DNA of 64,000 nucleotides from Phycisphaerae bacterium (GCA_028285035.1 JANQQF010000010.1:62001-126000), one strand, 5' to 3'; positions 35,714 to 44,753 are shown, counted from the first letter of the stretch. The notes: generated from the sequence alone by a model not told the origin. Translations and numbers: made by a program.

Positions 35714-35747
35714 AAAAAGGCCGATTGGTAAGTCGATCGGCCTTTTT
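35714..35747 (+). terminator. Terminator of the GAF kinase operon
   Basis: AAAAAGGCCGAT and its complement form a 12-pair stem with a ten-base loop and a T5-ATTTTT tail, 15 bp after the stop. It also works for the convergent pentapeptide gene. Confidence 0.85.
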
Positions 35748-35767
35748 ATTTTTCGTAACATTGGGCT

Positions 35768-38443
35768 TTATTGAAGATTGTATCCAGATGGAAGGGTAGC
35801 ACCAGTCACATCTGTTCGGTCAAAGATTGTGCCATTTAAGTTTGCATTCAGGAGGGTGGCTCCCGTTAAATCTGCCCCAGTGAAATCGACTTGTCGCAAG
35901 TCTGCGCTGCGTAAATCTACATATCTTAAATCAGCCCCTTGAAAGTCTACCCCAATTCCAGAGCCTGTAATGTTGGTCAGGATTGCTTGATATAAATTTG
36001 CTCGTTCCAATGTTGCCTCGGTCAAATTGACGTCGGTTAAGTTAGCAACCTGCAAACTTACACCACGCATATCAGCCTTCATTGCCTCAGCGTTCATCAA
36101 ATTTGCCCCATCCAAATTCGCTCCCCGCAAATCGGCCTCGATTAAGATGACATCTGGCAAATAGCTTCCCGACAAGTCTGCATCACGTAGATCAGCAGCC
36201 GTCAATGTTGCCCCAGTTAAATCTGCCTGATGTAGATTTGCGGCAACAAAATCAACCTTGGTTAAGTCTGCGCCACTTAAATTAGCTTCAATCAATGTAG
36301 CGCCACTCAAATTGGCTGGATCTTCATCCGATGAGCGAAATTTGGCTTGACTGAGATTGGCTTTGGTCAAATTTGCTCCGCGCAAATCAGCCCCACTCAA
36401 ATCGACCATCTGCAGGTTGGCCTCTTGTAAATTGGTACCGCGCAAATCAACACCTTGCAACACCGCCAAATGAAGATCGGTGCCAGACAAAGACTTGGCC
36501 GCTGAGAGATCAGCATCCGTGAAATCGGTCTGGGTGAGATCAGCTTGGTCCAAGTCAGCCCCCTTCAAATTAGCTTCGCGTAAATCAGCACTTCGTAAAT
36601 TAGTTCGGTGAAGTGTTGCCCCTTCCAAATCTGCTTCGGTCAAGTCGGCCCAGCTCAAATTCAAATCGCTCAAGTTAGCCCCACGAAGGTTACTATGACT
36701 TAAATCTGCCCGTTCAAAAGAAATATTATTTGGCACCTGATCATTCACAATTTGCCAAACAAACCACCATTTATCGTCAATCACGGTGGTATCATCAAGC
36801 AAAGCGCCTCGAAAGTCCACACCATTTAATTCGGCGCCACTCAAATTGACCCCACGCAGATCGGCCCCATTCAGGAGGCTGTCATTCAGGATCGCACCTT
36901 CTAGATTATATTTTCGAAAATCAACGTTGCGGAGGTCAGCCTCACTCAAATTTTGCCCCGCTAAATTTAAATCTGGCTGACCGTCGACCACGCTTGAAAC
37001 CAATGTCCAGCGAGAATCCACATTCTTCAGAGGTTTATCCACAGTAATGTTACGCAAATTGGCCCACCGTAAATCAGCCTCATGTAAATTCACCGCACTT
37101 AAATTGGCCCCACTTAAATCGGCCCCACGTAAATTTGCCTTTGACAAATCAGTATTACTCAAGTCTGTTCTACTTAAATTAGCATCACGTAAATCTGCTT
37201 CTGTGAAATCTACGTTTGTTAAATCAACGAGACGAAAGTCAGCCTCATCAAAATCGGTATCACTCAAATTAGCCCCAGACAGGCTGGCTATGTGGTTTGA
37301 GGCTCGAATTACGTCCGGTGGATTCGAGGCATGCTCAGGAATATTCTGAGCGATCACCATCTTTTCAGCCCCTTCATTGACCAACTCCCAAACATAACGA
37401 TCATATGGCGAAATTTTCGTGCTATCATCCAGCTTGGTCTCGTGCCACTGAACCCCCAGCAAGTTTGCCTCTAGTAAATTTGCACCGCGTAGATCGGCTT
37501 CGCTCAAATCAGCATAGCTCAAGTCACTTGCCTGAAAATCAACACCACTCAAATCAACACCGCTCAAGTTGGCGAATGTCAAATTTAGATTTGGAATTGT
37601 AGCTGGTTTTTGACCGTTAACAATTTCCCACAATATACGATCTTCTGAGTCAAATTCAGTTTTGTAATCAATCGTCACATCACGTAAGTTCGCCCCAGTC
37701 AAATCAGCATTGCGTAGGTTAGCTGCGCTCAAGTTGGCCTCACTCAAAGTAACATATTGTAGATTTGCTCCCTGCAATTGGGCCCCGCTCAAATCAGCTT
37801 TGTACAAATCGGCCCGGCTAAGATCTGCCCGTTGCAGGTTCACTTGGCTCAGATTTGTATCCCGTTCACGTAAGACAAAACCACTCAGATTAGCTTCACT
37901 CAAGTTGGCACCACTTAAATCAACCCCACTTAAATCAGTTCCGTTATTCTCACGATAGGCCACATTTTGATTGAGCAAATGCCACACCAACAACCACTTA
38001 TCAGCAAACTTTGTGCTATCATCAATAATCGCTGCGTGCAACGCCGTTCCATTCATCTCGGCATCCGTAAAATCAGCCCCACGTAAATCGGCACTGTGAA
38101 GATTAGCCTGATCAAGGTTGGCTTCTACCAGCCGCGCCCCTCGCAAATCAACGGCAATCAAGGTTGCTTCTCGAAAATCGGCATTGGTCAGATTTGTTTC
38201 GAACAAATTACTGCGACTCAAATCCGTTTTGTAGGCGACCAAATTTGGCAACTCTTTTTCGTGCCAATCTACCCCGATGTGGCTCTGTTCTGCACAGGAA
38301 GTCGGACACGATGGCCGTAAAAGCCACCATCCACCAAGCACAATCAAGGCGAAAACAATCGTAACTACTAGAAAAAATCGTAACACATCTGACCGATCTT
38401 CTCTCAGCGGATCAATAGGCTGGGGCTGGGTCATCGTTGCCAT
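35768..38443 (-). CDS. Very large membrane-anchored pentapeptide-repeat protein
   Basis: An 891-residue protein with a membrane helix at about 22-42 (FFLVVTIVFALIVLGGWWL) and then almost unbroken A(D/N)LxxADL pentapeptides. Five times the repeat is interrupted by a similar spacer starting D(D/Y)xT and running (D/K)(R/W)xxVWxxVN: near DDSTKFADKWLLVWHLLN, DYKTEFDSEDRILWEIVN, DDSTKISPYDRYVWELVN, a KPLKNVDSRWTLVSSVV form and DDTTVIDDKWWFVWQIVN. The spacers would form regular loops on a long beta-helix. Most of the protein is likely periplasmic if the single helix is an anchor. Function unknown; GAAAGG lies ten bases before ATG. Confidence 0.86.
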   Translation of the reverse strand: MATMTQPQPIDPLREDRSDVLRFFLVVTIVFALIVLGGWWLLRPSCPTSCAEQSHIGVDWHEKELPNLVAYKTDLSRSNLFETNLTNADFREATLIAVDLRGARLVEANLDQANLHSADLRGADFTDAEMNGTALHAAIIDDSTKFADKWLLVWHLLNQNVAYRENNGTDLSGVDLSGANLSEANLSGFVLRERDTNLSQVNLQRADLSRADLYKADLSGAQLQGANLQYVTLSEANLSAANLRNADLTGANLRDVTIDYKTEFDSEDRILWEIVNGQKPATIPNLNLTFANLSGVDLSGVDFQASDLSYADLSEADLRGANLLEANLLGVQWHETKLDDSTKISPYDRYVWELVNEGAEKMVIAQNIPEHASNPPDVIRASNHIASLSGANLSDTDFDEADFRLVDLTNVDFTEADLRDANLSRTDLSNTDLSKANLRGADLSGANLSAVNLHEADLRWANLRNITVDKPLKNVDSRWTLVSSVVDGQPDLNLAGQNLSEADLRNVDFRKYNLEGAILNDSLLNGADLRGVNLSGAELNGVDFRGALLDDTTVIDDKWWFVWQIVNDQVPNNISFERADLSHSNLRGANLSDLNLSWADLTEADLEGATLHRTNLRSADLREANLKGADLDQADLTQTDFTDADLSAAKSLSGTDLHLAVLQGVDLRGTNLQEANLQMVDLSGADLRGANLTKANLSQAKFRSSDEDPANLSGATLIEANLSGADLTKVDFVAANLHQADLTGATLTAADLRDADLSGSYLPDVILIEADLRGANLDGANLMNAEAMKADMRGVSLQVANLTDVNLTEATLERANLYQAILTNITGSGIGVDFQGADLRYVDLRSADLRQVDFTGADLTGATLLNANLNGTIFDRTDVTGATLPSGYNLQ

Positions 38444-38754
38444 CGTATTCTTACCTTTCTCTCGTAGGTTATTTCTACTTCATTGCAGGATGTAATTTTT
38501 TAACTCAACGCAAGCTGCCGTTTTATTAGGACAAGGAATTAGTTCACTTGTCTTCAACAGAGTACCTTGCATTAATTACATCATACCAATTTTTAATAAT
38601 GTTAAGTCAGAGATTTAGAAAAGAAATTCCAGAGAAAACACATAAATCCAGGTTAAAAAGAAATCTTTCGGTTTAGGATAACAAACTTTCAAACCAAAGG
38701 TTAGACCGCTTTCTGACGAAAGTCTGACGCAGATTGCGTCAAGAAAGCGTTTTA

Positions 38755-38836
38755 CTGGCCCAGACGTAACTTTCTAAACTTTTCAAGATGGTCCATAGAA
38801 CAAAGAATCTTGTTTAGTTTTCTATATTCGGATCAG
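38755..38836. mobile_element. 82-bp palindromic repeat B, copy 1
   Basis: Begins CTGGCCCAGACGTAACTTTC and ends with the complementary-type CTATATTCGGATCAG; the same 82-bp length and layout occurs at 53888-53969 with about three quarters identity. Flanking TA dinucleotides (TTTA before, TAGT after) could be a target duplication. Non-coding, consistent with a MITE. Confidence 0.7.
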
Positions 38837-38988
38837 TAGTTGCGTACTTTATTGTACGAGTAAAGAAGAGTGATCCTTGTCGTTACCAAGGGTTTTCCAA
38901 TGGGTGATGATAGGAATGATAAATGGAGATAAAAGGAAATGGTGGACAGGTTTCTATTAGTATAGACTAAGTAACCTTAAAGTAGATT

Positions 38989-39015
38989 CGTACAAAAGTC
39001 GTACGAAATCCGTAC
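38989..39015. promoter_or_regulatory. Three CGTAC repeats phased at 11 bp
   Basis: CGTAC starts at 38989, 39000 and 39011, exactly 11 bp apart, each preceded by T or C and followed by A or G. This is the spacing of OmpR/PhoB-type tandem sites. It is 40 bp after the rsmA stop and 546 bp before the pentapeptide gene, so the target is unclear. Confidence 0.45.
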
Positions 39016-39055
39016 AGGACGACTAAAAAGTTCAATTGAGGTACGTTAGAGCTAT

Positions 39056-39898
39056 CTAGGCTAAGGACTTAAACGCTTCCGCCAAACGCCCCCACTCGGT
39101 CAGCGTTAGCGTCTCAGCCCGACGGGTGGGGTCGATTTCGGCTTGATTTAAAGCCGAAACAATGTCATCGGAACTGTAGGGGAGTCCCGCTTTGAGGGAA
39201 TTCTTGAGCTGTTTACGTTTTTTGCCAAAGCCCGCTTTGACGATGCGAAAAAAGTGAGAAATATTGTCTACCGGAATCGGGGGCGCAGGATAAGTATCAA
39301 TGCGAACGACCGCTGAGTCGACTTTTGGGGGGGGATGAAACGCTCCGGCCGGAACGTGGTGAACAATTTCAGGCTGACCATAAAACTGAACGCTGACAGC
39401 CAGCACGCTCATATTCCCCGCCTGCGCAACCATTCGCTGAGCGACCTCTTTTTGTACCATCACCACCAGCCGAGTCGGCTGCGATTGCGACTCCAGCAGG
39501 TGACGAATGACGGCCGAGGTGATGTAGTAGGGCAGGTTAGCCACCACTTTGAAGGTATCGACGTCGTCCGGTAACAAATCGGTAATTTTTGTTTTCAGGA
39601 TATCTGCTTCGACAACAGTCAAATTCTCAAAATCGATATATTCGGTCCGAAGCAGGGTCACCATCTGACTATCCAACTCAACGGCAATAACGCGTCCTGA
39701 CTGTTCAGCCAAATATTGGGTCAACGTCCCCGGTCCAGGACCAATTTCCAAAACAGTGTCCGCTGAGGTTAATTCGGCAGCTTGTATAATCTGCTCAAGA
39801 TGATGGACATCGGCCAGGAAGTTTTGCCCCAACCCCTTTCGAGGATATAGATTGTATTTATTGAGCAGGGCTTTTAGAGAGGCACGTGTTACTGTCAC
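39056..39898 (-). CDS. rsmA: 16S rRNA dimethyladenosine transferase (RsmA/KsgA)
   Basis: A 280-residue methyltransferase with the family motifs NLYPRKGLGQNFLAD, SAM-binding VLEIGPGPGTLTQYLAE, AVELDSQM and catalytic VANLPYYITSAV (NLPY). It dimethylates A1518 and A1519 of 16S rRNA late in 30S assembly. The start is a GTG four bases after the upstream stop, implying coupled translation with the YabE-like gene, and the order yabE-like then rsmA echoes that in Firmicutes (there with rnmV between). Confidence 0.95.
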   Translation of the reverse strand: MTVTRASLKALLNKYNLYPRKGLGQNFLADVHHLEQIIQAAELTSADTVLEIGPGPGTLTQYLAEQSGRVIAVELDSQMVTLLRTEYIDFENLTVVEADILKTKITDLLPDDVDTFKVVANLPYYITSAVIRHLLESQSQPTRLVVMVQKEVAQRMVAQAGNMSVLAVSVQFYGQPEIVHHVPAGAFHPPPKVDSAVVRIDTYPAPPIPVDNISHFFRIVKAGFGKKRKQLKNSLKAGLPYSSDDIVSALNQAEIDPTRRAETLTLTEWGRLAEAFKSLA

Positions 39899-39902
39899 AT
39901 CA

Positions 39903-41381
39903 TCACCGTTGGGGCCACTGAGGCAAAACGTAGCGAATTTGATTGGCAGGAGGCACTGGCGTCAGAATGTAGACATCCATCCACCTGAACAAAGGCGGGA
40001 TAGTCTGATCATCATCATAGCCCAAATCAACGTGCTTACCCAACACACGCCCACCCGTATCGCCCGCAATGGCTTGTCCATAGTCAGGAACGTACAACTC
40101 AGTGAACAATGGAATGACCTTGGGATCAACAGCCACGACACCATACCCTGCTTGCAAACCGCTTCGGGTAACCCCATAGGCGGGGTGATCGGGAGCCTTC
40201 CCTGACGTTTTAGCCTGATAGCCTGTGGCTAACATTGAAATTTTACGCCAATATTCAAGTGGCCCATTGGGTGTATCTACTGTTCGAACCACCACATTGG
40301 TGCCGTAGGCAATCATCCGATCTTGTGGACTCTGGTCAAGCCACTCATCCTCGATCACACGCCAAATCTCCTCGCCATTCTCATAGCGGACCCGTGATCG
40401 GGTCTTAACCACCCCCGAGGCCCCTTCTTGACGAACCTCCTGCCGATCCAATTCTAAAGTGTCATCGCCCACCCAGGTTGTTTCAAATAAGATGATCTCT
40501 TGCTGGATCTCCGTCACCTCTCGAACCCGCACCACCTCAAGGGCCAGATTTGGCTCAATTGGTGTATCGGCAGGAGGCTGGACAAAATCCTGTCCCATCA
40601 GCGGAACCCCAGCTTCAGCCAAAACCTCACCCACCGTTTCAGCCTGTGTAAACGTATTCAGGATTCGCCCATCCGCAGTAATTTGAATGGGGGTCGCCCG
40701 ATCTAGATAGATTTGAACCTCGGGGGAAATCTCGGTATCCAGCGTCGGCCAAACCCGATCATTTGGATTTAAGCTAATCCCATACTGTTCAAGGGTTGTA
40801 CCAACGGTTGGTTGGCTAGTGAAAAATGTATGGGCCAAATGGTCCTCATAGAGTTTTACTGGCATTGCCCGTTGCACGACCATTTCAATTTCTGGGGGGC
40901 GTTCCAACCTATCAACCTTTGCGCTTACAGAAAGTTTTGTATCAAAATTAGCTAACTGTCCATCTAGCCAAGCCGAGTCAAATGAATTAAGTTCAACCTC
41001 AATTTCCTCTAGCAGTTCTCCAACCGTCGCCGCTTGAGAAAAGTGGACCTTCTGTTGGCCATCAACATTGAGGGACACAGGTTGGGCAAACTGAATGGTG
41101 ATTTCATCATTGGGTTTAACAGGGGTTTCAATCATCGGTTCAACTACATCTGCTGGCACTAGATTTACATTTAGCCTCTCTAAAGTTGTAGCCACTGTCC
41201 AGCTACGTAGTCGAAGTTGATAGGGCTGCTCGTTGATGATCAGGTCAATGGGACGCTCGGTCCAAGTATAAATGCCCCAGCCAAGCAGAAGCACCACTAG
41301 TCCGAGCAAAAGATAACGCCATTGTTGGAGCTTCAACAGCATTTGTTGGAAAATAGAGCCTTTAGGCAACGGCGTCATCAT
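39903..41381 (-). CDS. YabE-like cell-wall protein: DUF348, G5 and 3D domains
   Basis: The 492-residue protein has a membrane helix at about 24-42, three ubiquitin-like DUF348 units (about 47-110, 103-165 and 205-265; motif TVGELLEEIEVEL), a G5 domain (VREVTEIQQEIILFE to about 350) and a C-terminal 3D domain with the three conserved Asp region, MLATGYQAKTSG, GVVAVDPKVIPLFT and VLGKHVDLGYDDD. 3D domains with this fold are lytic transglycosylases (YabE/resuscitation factor type). It is expected at the outer face of the membrane. Tightly packed between TPR and rsmA genes (2 and 4 bp). Confidence 0.88.
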   Translation of the reverse strand: MMTPLPKGSIFQQMLLKLQQWRYLLLGLVVLLLGWGIYTWTERPIDLIINEQPYQLRLRSWTVATTLERLNVNLVPADVVEPMIETPVKPNDEITIQFAQPVSLNVDGQQKVHFSQAATVGELLEEIEVELNSFDSAWLDGQLANFDTKLSVSAKVDRLERPPEIEMVVQRAMPVKLYEDHLAHTFFTSQPTVGTTLEQYGISLNPNDRVWPTLDTEISPEVQIYLDRATPIQITADGRILNTFTQAETVGEVLAEAGVPLMGQDFVQPPADTPIEPNLALEVVRVREVTEIQQEIILFETTWVGDDTLELDRQEVRQEGASGVVKTRSRVRYENGEEIWRVIEDEWLDQSPQDRMIAYGTNVVVRTVDTPNGPLEYWRKISMLATGYQAKTSGKAPDHPAYGVTRSGLQAGYGVVAVDPKVIPLFTELYVPDYGQAIAGDTGGRVLGKHVDLGYDDDQTIPPLFRWMDVYILTPVPPANQIRYVLPQWPQR

Positions 41382-41383
41382 CG

Positions 41384-41950
41384 TTAGATCTCGGACTCGG
41401 TCTCACCTGCTTCTCTCTCATCATCCATTGCCTCTAATTTTTTGATGTAACTTCGGGCATCCTTATCTTTTGGGTCCGCTTGAACGGCCTTATTAAACCA
41501 GTAGAGGGCCTGCGTTTTATCCTTACGATCTATGTAAATCAGTCCAATGTTGTAGGCCACATTAGGGGCAATGGGGTTGACTTCCAGAGCGCGCTTGAAG
41601 GTCTCAATGGCCTTGAGTTGATCTTCATCCTTGGCCAAAACCGGGTTGCCTAAGTAGGCTGCTGCCAAATTTGTCCAAATCATCGCATTAAAGGGGTTCT
41701 GGGCACTTAGTGGTTCGAGCAGGGGTACCGCTTGCTTAAATTTTTTGGTTAAAATGTAAGCACTAGCCAGATTGAGCGCAGTATCCTCATGCAGAGGGTC
41801 TATGTTATGGGCCTTCCTCAGCAAATCAATCGCCATCGAGACTCGACCTGCCTGCAAGGCACGGGTTCCCTCTTGTAAAAATGTCAGAAAGTCTTGATCT
41901 TGCCCAAGGTTTTGTTTGGGCGGTCTTCGTTTTTGTGGTTGATCAGCCAT
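41384..41950 (-). CDS. TPR-repeat protein
   Basis: A 188-residue protein starting MADQPQKRRPPKQN at an ATG with AAGGA six bases upstream; an extension to 42010 lacks a ribosome site. From residue 25 to 175 it is made of tetratricopeptide units (ALQAGRVSMAIDLLRKAH, LASAYILTKKFKQAVPLLE, LAAAYLGNPVLAKDEDQLKAIETFKRAL (split here as family units), AYNIGLIYIDRKDKTQALYWF). A scaffolding role is the general expectation. It heads the run TPR, YabE-like, rsmA. Three phased GTGACG elements lie 180-230 bp upstream. Confidence 0.8.
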   Translation of the reverse strand: MADQPQKRRPPKQNLGQDQDFLTFLQEGTRALQAGRVSMAIDLLRKAHNIDPLHEDTALNLASAYILTKKFKQAVPLLEPLSAQNPFNAMIWTNLAAAYLGNPVLAKDEDQLKAIETFKRALEVNPIAPNVAYNIGLIYIDRKDKTQALYWFNKAVQADPKDKDARSYIKKLEAMDDEREAGETESEI

Positions 41951-42130
41951 CACTTTTCCTTCGTAGGTTTGTCGAGGATACAGGATAAAATCGACGGCTA
42001 ATCTTGTCAATTTTGATAGGGTGCCCTCCTACCTTTAAAGGCGAATTGAGCATCAAATTGGTCAGCCATTACCTCTTGAGTCCAGCCAAAGTATGAATGA
42101 ACCAAAACCCAAGTGAAATCCAAATACTTT

Positions 42131-42180
42131 GTGACGTTTTTTTAACATTTTTGTGACGTTTTTTAAACGCAAATGTGACG
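42131..42180. promoter_or_regulatory. Three GTGACG elements phased at 22 bp
   Basis: GTGACG begins at 42131, 42153 and 42175, exactly 22 bp apart, in T-rich surroundings (CGTTTTTTTAACA, CGTTTTTTAAACG). All lie on one face of the helix. They are placed 181-230 bp upstream of the TPR-YabE-rsmA unit and at the edge of the accessory region. Confidence 0.5.
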
Positions 42181-42302
42181 CTTATTTGTTAATATGCATT
42201 TAAACTTAGTTAAAAAATATTTAAACTCAATAAAATTATATTTATACTAAAAGCTTATTCATTATAAGTCAATATAAAAAGGACCTTTAAACAAACGAGG
42301 GC

Positions 42303-42825
42303 TAAAAAGGCTCAACGCCTATAAGAGATTGAAAATTGGAAAAAGGATAAAGTTCAAACCAGCGAACGGTAGCAGAAGTTAGAGCATCAAGAGATGGGAA
42401 GAACTGGGTTCGGGTGACTTAATGGCGAAAAACGCGCCTATGAGCCGAGGCATTGTCTAGAACAATAAACAAAAAGCGATTGGGATAGGTGTTCATTAAC
42501 AATTGTAGATGATAGATGAGTTCGTGATGGCGTTTGTGCTAATGGATGGAATAATAAACACCTTCACCGGAAGGGAAAGCCAAACTCCAAACAACACCAA
42601 CCAATCCTCCTTCCTTCACTCCAGCTAATCCTACTTCGTTGTAGCGGTAGATGTAGCTCCGTACTGGGTGAGCACTAAACCCAAAAATCGTACTTAACTT
42701 TGACACACTAAAACCCTAGCCTGATAACTCAATGATTTGCAACCGTCGATACTCATTTTTTTCGTGGCTTTGATCATTTTTTGTAATTCAACTCGTTCCA
42801 CATCATCTACTTTGGCATAAATCAT
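42303..42825 (-). pseudogene. Decayed IS630-family transposase
   Basis: Reading the minus strand across two or more frames gives an IS630-type N-terminus (MIYAKVDDVERVELQKMIK), an HTH segment RRLQIIELSG-stop-GFSVSKLSTIFGFS, then VRSYIYRYNEVGLAGVKEGG, and after a gap GEGVYYSI...YHLQLLMNTYPNRFLFIVLDNASAHR, the DDE-domain strand bearing an Asp-Asn. At least two stops, one frameshift and an internal deletion removing the first catalytic Asp make it non-functional. Only about 520 of the usual 1000 bp remain. No terminal inverted repeats could be identified. Confidence 0.75.
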
Positions 42826-43422
42826 GACATCTTCTCACATTTTTCCGAAGATTGGCTTAGGGCTTCTTTTTAAAAAGTTATAAACCTTTTTTATAAACAC
42901 TCATCCCATTTTGCTTACGATAGGTTTATTTTCTCAGTGACTGTCATCACTCAGTATAATCTCTGTGGTCAATTATGAGTTAGATTTCATGATTAAGTCG
43001 ATGATCATATCCCGTTAATCAATTACCTGAAGAAGTAAAAGATGGGTCGGTTTTGCTAGAAGGGGAGGTAACAGAGAGTCAATTGAGAGTTTTTGTGAAG
43101 GTAAAGAACAAACCTATGTGTTAAACTACTACATAAGTTTACTTTGTTTAGTCGTTATTATTTAGATTTATAATATTTGAAACTAGCTTCTAGGGTTGTT
43201 CATTAAACTAAATATTAGATTTTACCTAGTTTCAGCCTCTTTTAGATATTAACTCTCAACCTCCATTTGTTTGAACACCTTTTTCATAATGGCTTATGTC
43301 AAAAATATCCAACCAGCTTCATCATAAAGTAAAGAAACAAAGGGAGGTCGAAATAAGGAAACCAGATGTAGTGAAAGAATTTATCCCCCTACAATGGCTT
43401 TTACTGTGACGCAACCCTGTGG

Positions 43423-43529
43423 AGAGGGTGTGAGCTTGTCCGGGGCAATGGCACGACATAGTTATGAGCCTACATCACGTTCACTGACGTTCTACGTCAT
43501 ATCGGCGCGTCCTCCGCGAAACAGAGGCG
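43423..43529. repeat. Direct repeat C, copy 1
   Basis: AGAGGGTGTGAGCTTGTCCG opens both this and a second copy 183 bp downstream. Further shared phrases are CAATG, TACAT, GTTCACTGACGTTCTACGTCAT and CGTCCTC. The copies are about 70-75% alike by eye, and this one is longer by about 8 bp. Non-coding. Confidence 0.65.
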
Positions 43530-43605
43530 TTTCAATAGACTACACCCCACGATAGAGGGAGGAGACACCTTAAAAATGGTACCGACCACTACCATAACCC
43601 CGCAT

Positions 43606-43704
43606 AGAGGGTGTGAGCTTGTCCGCAGCAATGTGACAGGGTGATAAGTGTACATTACAGTTACTGATGTTCTATGTCATCGTCCTCTGTAAGATAGGGA
43701 CGGG
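43606..43704. repeat. Direct repeat C, copy 2
   Basis: Starts AGAGGGTGTGAGCTTGTCCG and continues with TACAGTTACTGATGTTCTATG, CATCGTCCTCTGTA (compare copy 1). It lies 134 bp before the protease start and may belong to its untranslated leader. Confidence 0.65.
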
Positions 43705-43837
43705 CTGGTCAAAATATCACCATTTATAGTAATAAGATAAGACCAACTTAAACATACACAATCCTCAAGTAGGTTAGATGGTTAAGTGCGTACCAATTAA
43801 GCCGTAAAAAATTATTCTATTCAGCAAGGAGAAAGTT

Positions 43838-44644
43838 ATGAGTCAAGAATCAATTCAATCTGAAGCTATAGAAGCAACAAAAAATGAGGCTACACTACCT
43901 TTGGTTGAATATCCACTAAGTGCAGGGGTGTTATCATACGAAACACGTGAAACTGTGTGTAGACAGGATGATCGAGTCAAAGTAAGAAATACTACGGTCA
44001 GCCCATATTTTTGGGTATGTCAATTAAGTATGACATTTGAGGAAGGAAACTATGTCGGTAGTGGCTGGTTGTGCAGCACCGGAAGCAGTAAATATGATGT
44101 AGTGGTTACCAGTGGTCATTGTGTTTATGCAACATCAACTAATAAATTTGCAAAATCAATCACGGTTACTCCAGGACGAAATGGTGGCAATGCACCATAC
44201 GGATCATATACGGTGAATAGTGACCAACTTAGAGCGTCTGCTAATTGGATGTCTAATGGCTCATCTGATTATGATTATGGTGTAATCCTTGTTCCTAAAA
44301 CTGGTAAAGTTGGTTCTTGTGGTATGTGGATCGCTTCAGATGCGGAATTACAAAATCGAACAGTTATGAACACAGGTTATCCTGGCGATAAACATCCATA
44401 TGGTTATAATTGGGAAGATGTAGGCCCCATTACTTCCGTAACAGCACATAAGTTATTATATATGAATGATACCTTTGGAGGTGAAAGTGGCAGTCCTGTT
44501 TTCGCTCTTCGTAGTGGGTCAGATTGGGGCAACTATCAGAATGTGTGGAGCGTAGGGATTCATGGATATGGTGGATGCCCTAATAAAGCGGTCCGTATTA
44601 CACAGTCGGTTTACGACGATATTATGTCTTGGTCCAAGAGTTAG
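43838..44644 (+). CDS. V8-like (S1B) serine protease without signal peptide
   Basis: A 268-residue trypsin-fold protease. Catalytic His in VVVTSGHCVYATS, Asp in DYDYGVILV and Ser in FGGESGSPVFALR; the N-terminal part DDRVKVRNTTVSPYFWVC matches the start of glutamyl endopeptidase-like enzymes. Seven or so Cys residues could pair as in secreted forms, yet the first 35 residues are hydrophilic with no signal peptide, so export is unexplained (a propeptide or leaderless route, or a cytoplasmic target). AAGGAG precedes ATG. AT-rich composition and position inside the accessory stretch suggest acquisition. Confidence 0.82.
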   Translation: MSQESIQSEAIEATKNEATLPLVEYPLSAGVLSYETRETVCRQDDRVKVRNTTVSPYFWVCQLSMTFEEGNYVGSGWLCSTGSSKYDVVVTSGHCVYATSTNKFAKSITVTPGRNGGNAPYGSYTVNSDQLRASANWMSNGSSDYDYGVILVPKTGKVGSCGMWIASDAELQNRTVMNTGYPGDKHPYGYNWEDVGPITSVTAHKLLYMNDTFGGESGSPVFALRSGSDWGNYQNVWSVGIHGYGGCPNKAVRITQSVYDDIMSWSKS

Positions 44645-44753
44645 TTAGTAAAATTTACTCAAAAATAAAAGGATAATTAAGTAGATTTTAGAAATCAATC
44701 AAAAATCTGAGTTTGAATACTTTTACCTAACCATTTAGTAGTAAAAAACTTAA

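Larger units (their letters stand above)
38444..39055. other. Gene-free region with repeats, between pentapeptide and rsmA genes
   Basis: No coding sequence. In order, it holds a hairpin TGACGC-AGATT-GCGTCA at 38725-38741 inside a wider CGCTTTCT...AGAAAGCG pair (38707-38749), an 82-bp mobile repeat at 38755-38836 and a phased repeat array at 38989-39015. Confidence 0.6.
42826..43837. other. Gene-free accessory region
   Basis: About one kilobase with no credible gene, low GC at first and then a GC-richer block made of a duplicated sequence (43423-43529 and 43606-43704). The immediate 5' region of the protease gene (AAGGAG before its ATG) ends it. Confidence 0.55.

Noticed and set aside
36786..37958. 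Several Lys/Ser/Arg-rich plus-strand open frames
   Set aside because: They are the antisense reading of repetitive pentapeptide codons; no start signals, no composition of real proteins.
42131..42180. Replication-origin iterons
   Set aside because: No DnaA-box set or replication genes nearby; three 6-bp boxes are not enough.
43423..43704. CRISPR-like array or tandem repeat
   Set aside because: Only two diverged copies of about 100 bp at 183-bp spacing; no short identical repeats or regular spacers.
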